Source: Christiangramia salexigens (lineage in GTDB: Bacteria; Bacteroidota; Bacteroidia; Flavobacteriales; Flavobacteriaceae). From it: a stretch of 64,000 nucleotides of DNA. The first letter of the stretch is position 1. Each line of letters starts with the position of its first letter. Under the pieces are notes generated by a model that saw only the letters and a list, made by a program, of their open reading frames with translations, was not told where the DNA came from and ran no database searches. Positions 55,438 through 64,000 of the stretch are shown here, one piece after another. Both the position numbers and the translations under genes were made by a program. The stretch is from assembly GCF_001889005.1 (NCBI RefSeq), contig NZ_CP018153.1, positions 2,018,501-2,082,500 on the forward strand, read 5' to 3'.

Positions 55438-57285
55438 TTACTCTACGGTAACAGATTTTGCTAAATTTCTTGGCTGATCAACATTCTTCCCAAGCATTAC
55501 CGCTATATGATAGGATAACAATTGCAATGGAATTGTAGTTAACAGAGGAGTCAATGATTCAATGGTTTCCGGAACCTCGACCACATAATCGGCAAGCTCT
55601 CGAACCTCTTCATCTCCTTCAGTAACAATTGCGATAATCTTTCCTTTTCTGGATTTTATCTCCTGAATGTTACTCACCACTTTCTCGTAATGGCCTTTTT
55701 TAGTAGCGATAACCACCACAGGCATTTGCTCATCTATAAGAGCAATAGGACCATGCTTCATCTCTGCAGCCGGATATCCTTCTGCATGTATATATGAAAT
55801 TTCCTTTAATTTTAATGCACCTTCAAGAGCCACAGGGAAGTTATAACCACGTCCTAAATAAAGACAATTGGTTGCATCCTTGTACTTATCAGCAATTTCC
55901 TGAATAAGTGCATCAGATTTTAAAGCCTGTTTTACTTTTTCAGGTATTCTTTCCATTTCCTGAAGATGGAACTGAAAATCACTAATTGAAATTGTTCCTT
56001 TAAACTTACCAAGCTTCAAGGCCATAAGTGTAAGAACAGTGATCTGCGTTGTAAAGGCTTTAGTAGAGGCCACCCCAATTTCCGGTCCGGCATGAGTATA
56101 CGCTCCGGCATTGGTCTCTCTGGAAATAGAAGAACCTACCACGTTACATACTCCAAACACAAAAGCACCTTTTTCCTTGGCTAATTTAATAGCCGCCATA
56201 GTATCGGCAGTTTCACCACTCTGAGAAATTGCGATCACGACATCATTTTCGGTTATGATCGGGTTTCTATATCGAAACTCTGAAGCATACTCCACCTCAA
56301 CAGGTATACGTGCCAGATCCTCAAGAATATATTCCGCAACCAATCCGGCATGCCAGGAAGTACCACAGGCAACAATAATAAAACGTTTTGCATTTGCAAT
56401 ACGCTCCATATTGTCGTCTACTCCGGCCATTCGAATCAATCCCTGTTCCACAAGCATTCTACCTCTATAAGTATCGCTGATGGCATTAGGTTGTTCGTGA
56501 ATTTCTTTTAGCATAAAGTGATCAAAACCACCTTTTTCAATTTGCTCAAGGTTCAACTGAAGCTCCTGAATATAAGGATCAACCAAAGTATCATCCTTTA
56601 TTTTTCTAACCTTAACTCCTTTATTTCTTCGGATCACTGCCATCTCACCGTCTTCAAGGTAAATAGCATTGTTAGTGAATTCAATAAAAGGAGAAGCATC
56701 TGAAGCCACAAAGAATTCATCTTCACCAACTCCAATCGCAAGTGGACTTCCTAGTCTTGCAACTACAATTTCATCAGGTTTGGTCTTATTGAATACCGCA
56801 ATAGCATAAGCCCCTACAGTCTGGTTAAGTGCTATCTGCACAGCCTTCCCTAATTTGACACCTTCTTCTTTTATAACATCTTCGATAAGATTCACCAACA
56901 CCTCAGTATCAGTATCACTTTTAAAGGTATAGCCACGCTTTTTTAATTCTTTTTTCAGGGCATCATAATTTTCAATAATTCCATTATGAATAATTACGAG
57001 GTCGCCGGAATTTGAATAATGCGGGTGAGAATTAACATCATTAGGCTCCCCATGGGTAGCCCATCGTGTATGACCTAAACCAACTGTCCCATTAGTAGAA
57101 ATCTCACTTTCCAATCGACTTTTAAGATCAGCAACCTTTCCTTTAGTTTTACTCATCTTAAGTTCTGCTCCATCAAATAATGCAATCCCTGCACTATCAT
57201 ATCCTCTGTACTCTAATCGCTGTAGGCCTTTTAGCACTACTGGATAGGCATCCCTATGCCCTATGTATCCTACAATTCCACACAT
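55438..57285 (-). CDS. glmS: glutamine-fructose-6-phosphate aminotransferase GlmS
   Basis: The 615-residue enzyme of amino-sugar synthesis has an N-terminal glutaminase domain starting MCGIVGYIGHRDAYPVVLKGL (catalytic Cys2) and two SIS domains (IIVACGTSWHAGLVAEYI, NCLYLGRGYNFPVALEGALKLKEISYIHAEGYPAAEMKHGPIAL). The C-terminal LAKSVTVE matches. Product: glucosamine-6-phosphate. No glmS ribozyme was seen before it: only 2 nt separate it from the DUF4270 gene, so it is in one unit with that gene and the GT5 gene. Confidence 0.98.
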   Translation of the reverse strand: MCGIVGYIGHRDAYPVVLKGLQRLEYRGYDSAGIALFDGAELKMSKTKGKVADLKSRLESEISTNGTVGLGHTRWATHGEPNDVNSHPHYSNSGDLVIIHNGIIENYDALKKELKKRGYTFKSDTDTEVLVNLIEDVIKEEGVKLGKAVQIALNQTVGAYAIAVFNKTKPDEIVVARLGSPLAIGVGEDEFFVASDASPFIEFTNNAIYLEDGEMAVIRRNKGVKVRKIKDDTLVDPYIQELQLNLEQIEKGGFDHFMLKEIHEQPNAISDTYRGRMLVEQGLIRMAGVDDNMERIANAKRFIIVACGTSWHAGLVAEYILEDLARIPVEVEYASEFRYRNPIITENDVVIAISQSGETADTMAAIKLAKEKGAFVFGVCNVVGSSISRETNAGAYTHAGPEIGVASTKAFTTQITVLTLMALKLGKFKGTISISDFQFHLQEMERIPEKVKQALKSDALIQEIADKYKDATNCLYLGRGYNFPVALEGALKLKEISYIHAEGYPAAEMKHGPIALIDEQMPVVVIATKKGHYEKVVSNIQEIKSRKGKIIAIVTEGDEEVRELADYVVEVPETIESLTPLLTTIPLQLLSYHIAVMLGKNVDQPRNLAKSVTVE

Positions 57286-57287
57286 AA

Positions 57288-58829
57288 TTAATTCAAATCT
57301 GTATAATAAATTCTTAATTTCAACCTTTTATCCTCATCTGAGGCTGCATCTCCATATAAAACCGTTCCTCTTGGAGTTAGCAAGGAAGCCGCGGGAACTC
57401 TTTCCACACCATCTATCCTTCTAACAGCCGAGAAGCTAGCATTATTAATATTTCCGGTAATTACAAGCCCAAGCTTAACATTATCAGCATCACTATTTAA
57501 AACTCTGTTGATATGCTCCGTAATTCTAATTTTATAAAACTGGCCGTTACCGTCTTCGCCACGCTCAATCTTTCCGCTATAAGTAAGTCTCGAATTTGCA
57601 GGACTACTTTCAGTTGCAGTCGGATCGATAGCATAATCTATCAAAACACTGTTATTATCCAGGTCATAAAGCATCAATCTTTCCGGTTCAACAACCTCGC
57701 CTAAGGCGTCCTGATTGATGTAAAATGTAAGGTTTGCTTCATTTATCAACCAGTTATTTTGTTTTAATTCTTCAAATTCAGCTTCATCCTCAAACAATTC
57801 GATCACAGCCATACTACCCTCCTGGGACTTCAAATAAAGATTGGATGAACCTGAGTTTTCATCCTGAGCTTCGATCTCCTGAAGTATATTATCTGGAAAC
57901 TCTCCTTTGTAAACATTGAATCGGTTTCCACCAGTGAATTTAAGATCAAAACTGCCTCGTTTTCTAACCAGACCATCATCCTCATCCTCAATCTCATGCG
58001 TATAATAAAGCGAAATTTCTGCATCATTATTAGCAAGATTAAATAGAATCAAGTTTCCGGCAGTGTTATTCGTTTCAGCTTTTATAAGTAAACTTCTAAA
58101 ATAGTTTTTGAAGTTATTATTATTCAGTAATACATCACTACCCTGTTTATCTATAATCTTATTTTTAAAGAATGCTACAGGTAATTTCAATCGCAACGCG
58201 GGAGCGTTGGTAATAGTATCATTATCTCCCACCTCGTTAAGCTCATAACTTACATATGAATCTGAAGAAGGTGTGAATTCCTCATCAACAAATAATGGCT
58301 CACCAACAATATTCTTTTCAACATCATCCTGTTGATCTGAATAATATTTTTGCTGTTGCTCGAAGCCGGTTGACGGATCAAGATCGTTCAGCAAATAAGA
58401 AGTTTCATAAACAGAAAGCTTAAAAGAACCCTCTCCAAAGATCGAATCCAACTTATACTGGATCTGACCTTCACTACCTGACTCTATTTGAGATGAAAAA
58501 TATGGTAATTTTAAGACTACACTATCCAATTCAACCTTATCTCCAAATGTAGGATTAGCAGCTGAAAGACTCAACTGACTAACTATACTTGCAGCACTCT
58601 CACCATAAACCGGGTGCTCGTTCACTCCAAGAAAAAAATTAGTCAGATTGTTCGTTTGTATAGAGTTGATCTTCTTTGAATAAGCATTCACTTTTATTTC
58701 TCTTAGATCAACATCTGTAGGGTTGCTTATAATTTCTCCTCCAATTTCTGTAAACTCTTCATCGCAACCTATAAAAGCGAAAACAACAGCCAAAGTGGCT
58801 GTTATTTGAATCAATTTGTTTAGTTTCAT
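57288..58829 (-). CDS. DUF4270 lipoprotein
   Basis: The 513-residue lipoprotein has a signal ending FIGC (Cys22). It has long beta-rich stretches and no enzyme motif. The layout, length and gene context match the DUF4270 family, which is regularly found beside glmS in Bacteroidota. It lies 2 nt upstream of glmS and 14 nt downstream of the GT5 gene. It is predicted to be in the outer membrane. Function unknown. Confidence 0.87.
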   Translation of the reverse strand: MKLNKLIQITATLAVVFAFIGCDEEFTEIGGEIISNPTDVDLREIKVNAYSKKINSIQTNNLTNFFLGVNEHPVYGESAASIVSQLSLSAANPTFGDKVELDSVVLKLPYFSSQIESGSEGQIQYKLDSIFGEGSFKLSVYETSYLLNDLDPSTGFEQQQKYYSDQQDDVEKNIVGEPLFVDEEFTPSSDSYVSYELNEVGDNDTITNAPALRLKLPVAFFKNKIIDKQGSDVLLNNNNFKNYFRSLLIKAETNNTAGNLILFNLANNDAEISLYYTHEIEDEDDGLVRKRGSFDLKFTGGNRFNVYKGEFPDNILQEIEAQDENSGSSNLYLKSQEGSMAVIELFEDEAEFEELKQNNWLINEANLTFYINQDALGEVVEPERLMLYDLDNNSVLIDYAIDPTATESSPANSRLTYSGKIERGEDGNGQFYKIRITEHINRVLNSDADNVKLGLVITGNINNASFSAVRRIDGVERVPAASLLTPRGTVLYGDAASDEDKRLKLRIYYTDLN

Positions 58830-58843
58830 TTAATGCTATCTTA

Positions 58844-59656
58844 CTATTCAGATAATACTTTAGTGGCGTAAAACTCCTGATAAGCATGCCCGAAATTTTC
58901 TTTTTCGGTATATGGCAGAAGAGGCTTTTCAATTTTACCCAAATATTTTTGCAATTCTTCAGGTAAATTATCTCCTCCAATAACTACCGCATCAGAATTA
59001 TCTACCGCAGTTTTTATCAGATTCACATAATTTGGGGTCTTAAGATGCTTAACATTGGAATTCTCCAATCCGTCAAATAAAATTTTCTCCCTCATTTCTT
59101 CATCTAACGTAGTATCAAAACTTTGATTGTAAACAGAAGTCACAATTTTTGAGTCACGGAAAAGAGGCTCATTACCATAATAGTTCCTCAAATACAGAGG
59201 CAATAGCGATGCAAGCCATCCATGTACATGGATAATATCCGGCGACCAGTTCAATTTTTTAACCGTCTCGATCACTCCTTTAGCAAAGAAGATCGCACGT
59301 TCATCATTATCAGAGAAAAGATTCCCTTCCTCATCGGTTAGCGTCGCCTTCCTTTTAAAATAATCTTCGTTATCTATAAAGTAGACCTGCATTCTCTCTT
59401 TAGGTATAGATGCCACCTTTATAATCAAAGGCATATCCAGATCGTTAATAACAAGATTCATCCCCGAAAGCCTGATGACTTCATGCAACTGATGCCTGCG
59501 CTCGTTGATATTACCGAATCTTGGCATAAAAATTCTAATTTGACCGCCAAGGTTGTTTACCATTTTGGCAGCTTCAAATGAGGTTGATGAAATATCGGTT
59601 TCAGGTAAGTAGGGTATAACTTCAGATGAGACATATAAGACTCTCTTATCTTTCAT
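58844..59656 (-). CDS. single-domain GT5 (glycogen/starch synthase catalytic domain-like) protein
   Basis: The 270-residue protein corresponds only to the N-terminal catalytic domain of glycogen synthase: VLYVSSEVIPYLPETDISSTSFEAAKMVNNLGGQIRIFMPRFGN, then PDIIHVHGWLASLLPLYL and TSVYNQSFD. Full GlgA is about 480 residues, and the C-terminal nucleotide-sugar-binding half is absent. The gene ends 14 nt before DUF4270 with no frameshift visible, so this is a real short protein, common in Bacteroidota and often annotated glycogen/starch synthase. Activity is doubtful. Confidence 0.85.
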   Translation of the reverse strand: MKDKRVLYVSSEVIPYLPETDISSTSFEAAKMVNNLGGQIRIFMPRFGNINERRHQLHEVIRLSGMNLVINDLDMPLIIKVASIPKERMQVYFIDNEDYFKRKATLTDEEGNLFSDNDERAIFFAKGVIETVKKLNWSPDIIHVHGWLASLLPLYLRNYYGNEPLFRDSKIVTSVYNQSFDTTLDEEMREKILFDGLENSNVKHLKTPNYVNLIKTAVDNSDAVVIGGDNLPEELQKYLGKIEKPLLPYTEKENFGHAYQEFYATKVLSE

Positions 59657-59696
59657 AAATTCTTCGCTTTAGTTACGTTTCCGAATAAAAAACACG

Positions 59697-59704
59697 CAAA
59701 ATTA
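59697..59704 (-). promoter_or_regulatory. candidate -7 element for the GT5-DUF4270-glmS unit
   Basis: Read leftwards: TAATTTTG, an exact TAnnTTTG, 41 nt before the GT5 start. No -33 TTTG is found at the standard distance. Confidence 0.45.
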
Positions 59705-59735
59705 CAAAAATTTATGCAGATTGCCTGAGATATAT

Positions 59736-59743
59736 TAAGTTTG
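59736..59743 (+). promoter_or_regulatory. candidate -7 element for panC-panD
   Basis: TAAGTTTG, an exact TAnnTTTG, 23 nt before the panC start. Divergent from the GT5 element in the same 110-nt gap. Confidence 0.5.
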
Positions 59744-59766
59744 CACGCTGTTAATTTTATAACAAA

Positions 59767-60618
59767 ATGCAGGTTTTTACTGAGAAAGCGCAACTTATAC
59801 AGGCTGTTAGAGAAAAAAAATCTAACGGAGAAAGCATCGGTTTGGTTCCTACAATGGGTGCTTTACATGAAGGGCATCTCTCGTTAGTAAAAAATGCATT
59901 GCTGGATTCAGATCAGGTCGTTGTTAGTATTTTTGTAAATCCTACACAATTTGACAATCAAGCTGACTTGGAAAAATATCCGAGAACTCTCGACAATGAT
60001 CTTAAATTGCTGGAAGGACTAAGTTCTGACCTATGGGTATTTAGCCCTACGGCCTCAGAATTATATGATAATAAGATCCACTCAGAGCACTTTGATTTTG
60101 AAGGCCTGGAACATGTCATGGAGGGCAAATACAGAACTGGCCATTTTGACGGAGTAGGAACGGTAGTCAAAAGACTGTTCGAGGTCATAACTCCAGATAA
60201 AGCCTTTTTTGGAGAAAAGGATTTCCAGCAGTTACAGATCGTAAGAAAACTTACAGAAAAAACCGGCTTACCGGTGCAAATTATTGGATGTCCAATCCTG
60301 AGAGAAGAATCCGGACTTGCAAGGTCTTCCAGAAATGAACGTCTAAGCAGTCAAAGCAGACAAAACGCTGCTTTTATATATAAGACTCTTAGTGAAGTAA
60401 AGGAATTATTTGGCACAAAAAGTGCAGAATACATACATAACTGGGTAAGTGATAGATTTAAAAACTATCCATTTTTAAAGTTGGAGTATTTTGAAATAGC
60501 AGATACAAAGACTTTACAAAAAATCGATAATAAAGTGAAAGGTCAGGAATATCGGGCTTTCATCGCGGCCTATGCTGACGATATAAGATTAATTGACAAT
60601 ATTTCTCTGAATAATTAA
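59767..60618 (+). CDS. panC: pantoate-beta-alanine ligase PanC
   Basis: The 283-residue enzyme condenses pantoate and beta-alanine. It has the ATP-binding HIGH-like [36 protein letters not shown], and the KMSKS-like [13 protein letters not shown]. It is first in panC-panD-flippase gene order and lies one base before panD. Confidence 0.96.
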   Translation: MQVFTEKAQLIQAVREKKSNGESIGLVPTMGALHEGHLSLVKNALLDSDQVVVSIFVNPTQFDNQADLEKYPRTLDNDLKLLEGLSSDLWVFSPTASELYDNKIHSEHFDFEGLEHVMEGKYRTGHFDGVGTVVKRLFEVITPDKAFFGEKDFQQLQIVRKLTEKTGLPVQIIGCPILREESGLARSSRNERLSSQSRQNAAFIYKTLSEVKELFGTKSAEYIHNWVSDRFKNYPFLKLEYFEIADTKTLQKIDNKVKGQEYRAFIAAYADDIRLIDNISLNN

Positions 60619-60625
60619 AATGAAA

Positions 60626-60976
60626 ATGCAGGTTCACGTAGTAAAATCTAAAATTCACAGGGTAAAAGTTACCGGTGCCGATTTAAACTATATTGGAAGT
60701 ATCACGATTGATGAAGATCTAATGGATGCTGCCAATATAATCGAAGGGGAAAAGGTTCAGATCGTAAATAACAATAACGGCGAAAGACTGGAAACCTATG
60801 TCATTCCTGGGCCAAGAAACTCCGGAGAGATCACACTAAATGGTGCGGCAGCCAGAAAAGTTGCTAAAGGCGATGTATTGATCCTTATTGCATACGGAAT
60901 AATGGAACTTGAAGATGCTAAAAACTTTAAACCATCCCTGGTATTTCCAAATGAAGAAACCAATCTGCTCAAATAA
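60626..60976 (+). CDS. panD: aspartate 1-decarboxylase PanD (proenzyme)
   Basis: The 116-residue pyruvoyl enzyme makes beta-alanine. Starting at 60626 ([15 protein letters not shown]), the self-cleavage site Gly24-Ser25 (YIGS) falls exactly at the E. coli numbering, so I prefer this start to the Met at 60620. ENGERL-like and NGAAARKV segments match. It supplies PanC with its substrate. Confidence 0.94.
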   Translation: MQVHVVKSKIHRVKVTGADLNYIGSITIDEDLMDAANIIEGEKVQIVNNNNGERLETYVIPGPRNSGEITLNGAAARKVAKGDVLILIAYGIMELEDAKNFKPSLVFPNEETNLLK

Positions 60977-60982
60977 TTTTTA

Positions 60983-61948
60983 GTGAGTAGAAGCTTAACT
61001 AAAATATTAAAAATATTTATTCCCCTTTTATTGGGGATTTTTTTAATCTGGTATTCTTTAGGCAGGTCCACACCAGCCGAAAGGGAGCAGTTATGGGAGA
61101 GCATCCTGCAGGCAAATAAGTGGTGGATTCTTGTTTCATTTATTTTAGGAAGCCTTAGCCATATTTCCCGGGCATACAGATGGAAATATCTTCTGGAGCC
61201 CATGGGATACAAGCCTTTGTTAAGCAATAGATTCATGGCAGTCATGGTCGCTTACCTTGCCAACTTCGGCATTCCCCGATCTGGGGAAGTTTTAAGAGCA
61301 GTCACCCTTTCCACTTATGAAGACGTCCCATTTGAGAAAGGTTTTGGAACCATTATATCCGAAAGAGTTGCCGACCTGCTTATTCTAATGCTAATAATTG
61401 GCATCTCCCTTCTTTTACAAACTGAAGAGCTGCTAACTTATCTTGCAGATCAAAACATCAATCCTCTTTATACCTTTTTTATATTCTTTGGTCTTGTAGG
61501 AATTATAATTGTCTGCCTGAATATTATACGAAGATCAACATGGGCTCCGTTCAAAAAATTAAAAAATCTCGCTAAAGGCTTGCTGGAAGGCATGAAAAGT
61601 ATCCTTAAGATGAAGAGAAAATGGGCATTTATCCTTCATACGTTATTTATTTGGACTATGTATGTCCTGATGTTTTACGTAATAAAACTCTGTCTTCCTG
61701 AAACGGCAGATACCCCTGCAGGAATTATAATGGCTGCATTTGTGATCGGTTCTTTTGCCGTTTCTGCAACTAATGGAGGAATAGGAGTTTATCCCCTAGC
61801 CGTAGGTGGAATTCTAATCTTTTTTGGCGTGGAAGCTCATGCCGCAGAGGCATTCGGATGGATTTCATGGGCAACTCAAACCTTTGTAGTCCTGCTATTT
61901 GGGGGACTCTCCTTTATTTTTCTACCGGTTTTAAACAATAGGAAATAA
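60983..61948 (+). CDS. lysylphosphatidylglycerol synthase TM-region-like (UPF0104) membrane protein
   Basis: The 321-residue inner-membrane protein has about eight helices. It begins with GTG. The motifs FGIPRSGEVLRAVTLS and ATNGGIGVYPLAVGG match the UPF0104/LPG synthase transmembrane family of flippase-like proteins. It lacks the cytoplasmic catalytic domain of MprF. It lies 6 nt after panD. Lipid flipping is inferred from the family. Confidence 0.88.
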   Translation: MSRSLTKILKIFIPLLLGIFLIWYSLGRSTPAEREQLWESILQANKWWILVSFILGSLSHISRAYRWKYLLEPMGYKPLLSNRFMAVMVAYLANFGIPRSGEVLRAVTLSTYEDVPFEKGFGTIISERVADLLILMLIIGISLLLQTEELLTYLADQNINPLYTFFIFFGLVGIIIVCLNIIRRSTWAPFKKLKNLAKGLLEGMKSILKMKRKWAFILHTLFIWTMYVLMFYVIKLCLPETADTPAGIIMAAFVIGSFAVSATNGGIGVYPLAVGGILIFFGVEAHAAEAFGWISWATQTFVVLLFGGLSFIFLPVLNNRK

Positions 61949-61984
61949 ATATTTACCTTGTAAGACCGAATCAATACTACACCT

Positions 61985-63133
61985 ATGAGACGATTATTAC
62001 CATTTGTGATGGCCATACTTATGCCATTTCTTCAACATTCCCAGACCAAATATGAAAGTATAACTTCTGAGAAATTAGGCGAAACCAGACAACTAAAAAT
62101 TCAACTTCCAAGGAATTATAATGAAAACCAGAAGAAACGCTATCCGGTGATGATCGTGCTGGATGGGGATTATCTTTTTGAACCCGTCGCCGGCATGGTA
62201 GACTATTATTCATATTGGGAGGAAATGCCCGAAATGATAGTTGTTGGAATAAATCAGGGCGGAATTAGAATGGAGGACACCTCTTATGGGGAAAACAATT
62301 TTCTACCTGCCGAAAAAGGTGCGAGATTTTTCGAATTTATAGGCATGGAATTACTAGCATCCTTAGACCAAAAGTATCGAACTACAAGCTTCAGGGTTAT
62401 TACCGGTCATGATTTCACATCGAATTTCATTAATTATTACCTAATGAAGGAAAATCCCCTGTTCAAGGGATACATCAACCTTAGTCCTGATCTTGCTCCT
62501 GAAACTGCCAATCGAGTTACCAGCTCTCTCAAGTCTGCAGAATCTAAAAAATGGTATTATTTAGCAACAGCTACTAATGATATTCCGGGCTTAAAGGAGA
62601 ATATTTTGAGTTTTGACAATCAATTGAAAACTGTAGAAAATGAACTGGTTGAATATAAGTTTGACAACTTTCAAAACGCCACCCATTATTCCCTTGTTGG
62701 CAAAGCCATCCCTTCTGCCTTAGAGGATATGTTTAAAACCTTTGGACCTATAAACAAAAAGGATTATAACGAAATCCTGCTTCAAACTTCTATCTCACCA
62801 ACCCAATACTTAATAGACAAATATAATTCCATCAATGAATTATACGGAGTGAAAAAACAAGTGAGGCTGAATGACTTTCTTGCTATTTATAATGCTATTG
62901 AAAAAACGAAGAATTGGCAAGATTACAAGGATCTGTATAAAATTGCCTACGAGAACTATCCAGGTACTATGTTAGGCACATTTTTCGAAGCTCGATATGA
63001 AGAAGAAACCGGCAACCCTAAAAAGGCGATGAGAATTTATCAGAATGCTTACGGGCAACAGAAGATCGCGTTCTTGGATACAGATTTTATGCTGGAAAGA
63101 GCTGAGGCGATCAAAAAAGATTTCGGTTATTAG
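61985..63133 (+). CDS. exported esterase-fold protein with Asp in place of the catalytic Ser
   Basis: The 382-residue exported protein has a hydrophobic start. Residues ~25-270 match the putative esterase (esterase D-like) alpha/beta hydrolase family: RYPVMIVLDGDYLFEPV and EMIVVGINQGG. The nucleophile elbow, normally GHSxGG, reads GHDFTSN with Asp143 where Ser is expected. The C-terminal ~110 residues (FLAIYNAIEKTKNWQDYKDLYKIAYENYPGTMLGTFFEARYEEETGNPKKAMRIYQNAYG) look TPR-like. It may bind rather than hydrolyse, or use Asp as nucleophile. Confidence 0.85.
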   Translation: MRRLLPFVMAILMPFLQHSQTKYESITSEKLGETRQLKIQLPRNYNENQKKRYPVMIVLDGDYLFEPVAGMVDYYSYWEEMPEMIVVGINQGGIRMEDTSYGENNFLPAEKGARFFEFIGMELLASLDQKYRTTSFRVITGHDFTSNFINYYLMKENPLFKGYINLSPDLAPETANRVTSSLKSAESKKWYYLATATNDIPGLKENILSFDNQLKTVENELVEYKFDNFQNATHYSLVGKAIPSALEDMFKTFGPINKKDYNEILLQTSISPTQYLIDKYNSINELYGVKKQVRLNDFLAIYNAIEKTKNWQDYKDLYKIAYENYPGTMLGTFFEARYEEETGNPKKAMRIYQNAYGQQKIAFLDTDFMLERAEAIKKDFGY

Positions 63134-63153
63134 CATTTAAAACAAAAACCTAT

Positions 63154-64000
63154 ATGGCGAAGGTTAAGACGGCCTATTATTGTCAGAAATGTGGCGCACA
63201 ATATTCAAAATGGCAGGGGAAATGTAATTCCTGTGGAGACTGGAATACTGTTGTTGAAGAACTTGTTCAAAAACCAGATCCTAAGGACTGGAAAACTTCT
63301 GCAAAAAAGGAAGCAAAAAAAGTTGCTAGACCTCTGCTGATCGCCGAAATAGAGAATGCTCCTCAAAACCGAATGAATACCGGTAACAACGAACTCGACA
63401 GAGTTCTTGGAGGAGGGCTGGTTCCGGGTTCATTAACTTTACTTGGAGGAGAACCGGGAATTGGAAAAAGTACACTATTACTTCAGATCTCGCTAGGTTT
63501 AAAATATCGGGTGTTATATGTTTCAGGAGAGGAGAGTCAGCAGCAGATCAAAATGCGGGCTCAGCGAATAAATCCAAATCCGGCCAATTGTTTCATACTT
63601 ACCGAAACCAAGACCCAGAATATTTTTCGCCAGGTAGAAGAGCTCACCCCGGAAGTTGTGATTATAGACTCAATACAAACCCTTCACAGCGATTATATTG
63701 AAAGTTCTCCGGGTAGCATCTCACAAATCAGAGAGTGTACGGCAGAACTCATTAAATTCGCCAAAGAGAGTAATACTCCCGTGCTTTTGATAGGACATAT
63801 CACAAAAGAAGGAAGCATTGCAGGCCCAAAAGTGCTGGAGCATATGGTGGATACCGTATTGCAATTTGAGGGAGACCGGAACCATGTTTACAGGATCCTG
63901 AGGGCTCACAAGAACAGATTTGGATCTACTCACGAACTTGGTATCTATGAAATGCAGGGCAGCGGACTGCGTGAGGTGACCAATCCATCAGAAATTCTGA
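63154..64000 (+). CDS. radA: DNA repair protein RadA, N-terminal part
   Basis: The gene begins at 63154 and is cut by the window end after about 282 residues. The N-terminal zinc finger is CQKCGAQYSKWQGKCNSC (C10, C13, C24, C27). Walker A is GGEPGIGKST, followed by SIQTLHS and the RadA-specific KNRFGST motif. It promotes branch migration in recombination. Same strand as the panC genes but 20 nt after the esterase-fold gene. Confidence 0.95.
   Translation, partial: MAKVKTAYYCQKCGAQYSKWQGKCNSCGDWNTVVEELVQKPDPKDWKTSAKKEAKKVARPLLIAEIENAPQNRMNTGNNELDRVLGGGLVPGSLTLLGGEPGIGKSTLLLQISLGLKYRVLYVSGEESQQQIKMRAQRINPNPANCFILTETKTQNIFRQVEELTPEVVIIDSIQTLHSDYIESSPGSISQIRECTAELIKFAKESNTPVLLIGHITKEGSIAGPKVLEHMVDTVLQFEGDRNHVYRILRAHKNRFGSTHELGIYEMQGSGLREVTNPSEIL

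Noticed and set aside
57286..57287. A glmS ribozyme upstream of glmS.
   Set aside because: Only 2 nt separate glmS from the preceding gene in the same unit, leaving no room for it.
58844..59656. Recent truncation of a glycogen synthase gene.
   Set aside because: No remnant of the second half follows, and the short form sits in a conserved gene order with DUF4270 and glmS, so it is more likely a stable short protein.

Overview
The window is chromosomal DNA from a member of the Bacteroidota, almost certainly a (probably marine) Flavobacteriaceae. The evidence is an AT-rich genome, A-rich rather than Shine-Dalgarno-like sequence before the starts, several promoters of the Bacteroidota type (TTTG, about 19-21 nt, TAnnTTTG), a SusC/SusD pair, the gliding genes gldD and gldE, DUF4270 and DUF4199 proteins, and atpD-atpC standing apart from the rest of the ATP synthase genes. 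A Gramella/Christiangramia-like genus is plausible but cannot be proved from this sequence alone. I saw no rRNA or tRNA gene, CRISPR array, insertion sequence or prophage.

The most distinctive region is 1-7.4 kb, an arsenosugar biosynthesis operon on the minus strand. In transcription order it encodes a carboxymuconolactone-decarboxylase-like protein, the radical SAM enzyme ArsS, a rhodanese, a TIGR04282-type glycosyltransferase, a purine nucleoside phosphorylase, the arsenite methyltransferase ArsM, a DUF547 lipoprotein and a TIGR04283-type family 2 glycosyltransferase. A convergent GH113-like lipoprotein and the 5' part of an FAD-dependent oxidoreductase follow. Together they would methylate arsenite, attach an adenosyl group, remove adenine and glycosylate the product. 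A divergent AraC-type regulator lies upstream.

From 8.8 to 35 kb the genes are mostly housekeeping: a DASS transporter, groES-groEL, the miaB/sigma-54 activator/lptE/TPR/secG operon with a very clear promoter, an LVIVD-repeat lipoprotein, rplU-rpmA with a clear promoter, a two-gene M16 peptidase operon, a DMT exporter, one SusC/SusD pair, the mutY-ssb-gldE-gldD set, an HU gene, a 29-residue extremely basic small gene and an RNase E/G.

From 35 to 44 kb lie a DUF892 stress protein, recX and a minus-strand biotin cluster. The order of the cluster is bioF-bioD-bioA, then a SET-domain protein, a ketosynthase, bioB, and two tandem JmjC/cupin-8 proteins.

From 44 to 55 kb lie mgtC, a complete seven-gene Mrp cation/proton antiporter operon (mrpA to mrpG), a DUF2975/HTH pair, an M61-PDZ peptidase and atpD-atpC. 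From 55 to 64 kb, glmS, a DUF4270 lipoprotein and a one-domain GT5 protein are read leftwards. panC, panD, a flippase-like membrane protein, an esterase-fold protein whose nucleophile is Asp instead of Ser, and radA (cut by the window end) are read rightwards. Many convergent boundaries carry strong bidirectional hairpin terminators.
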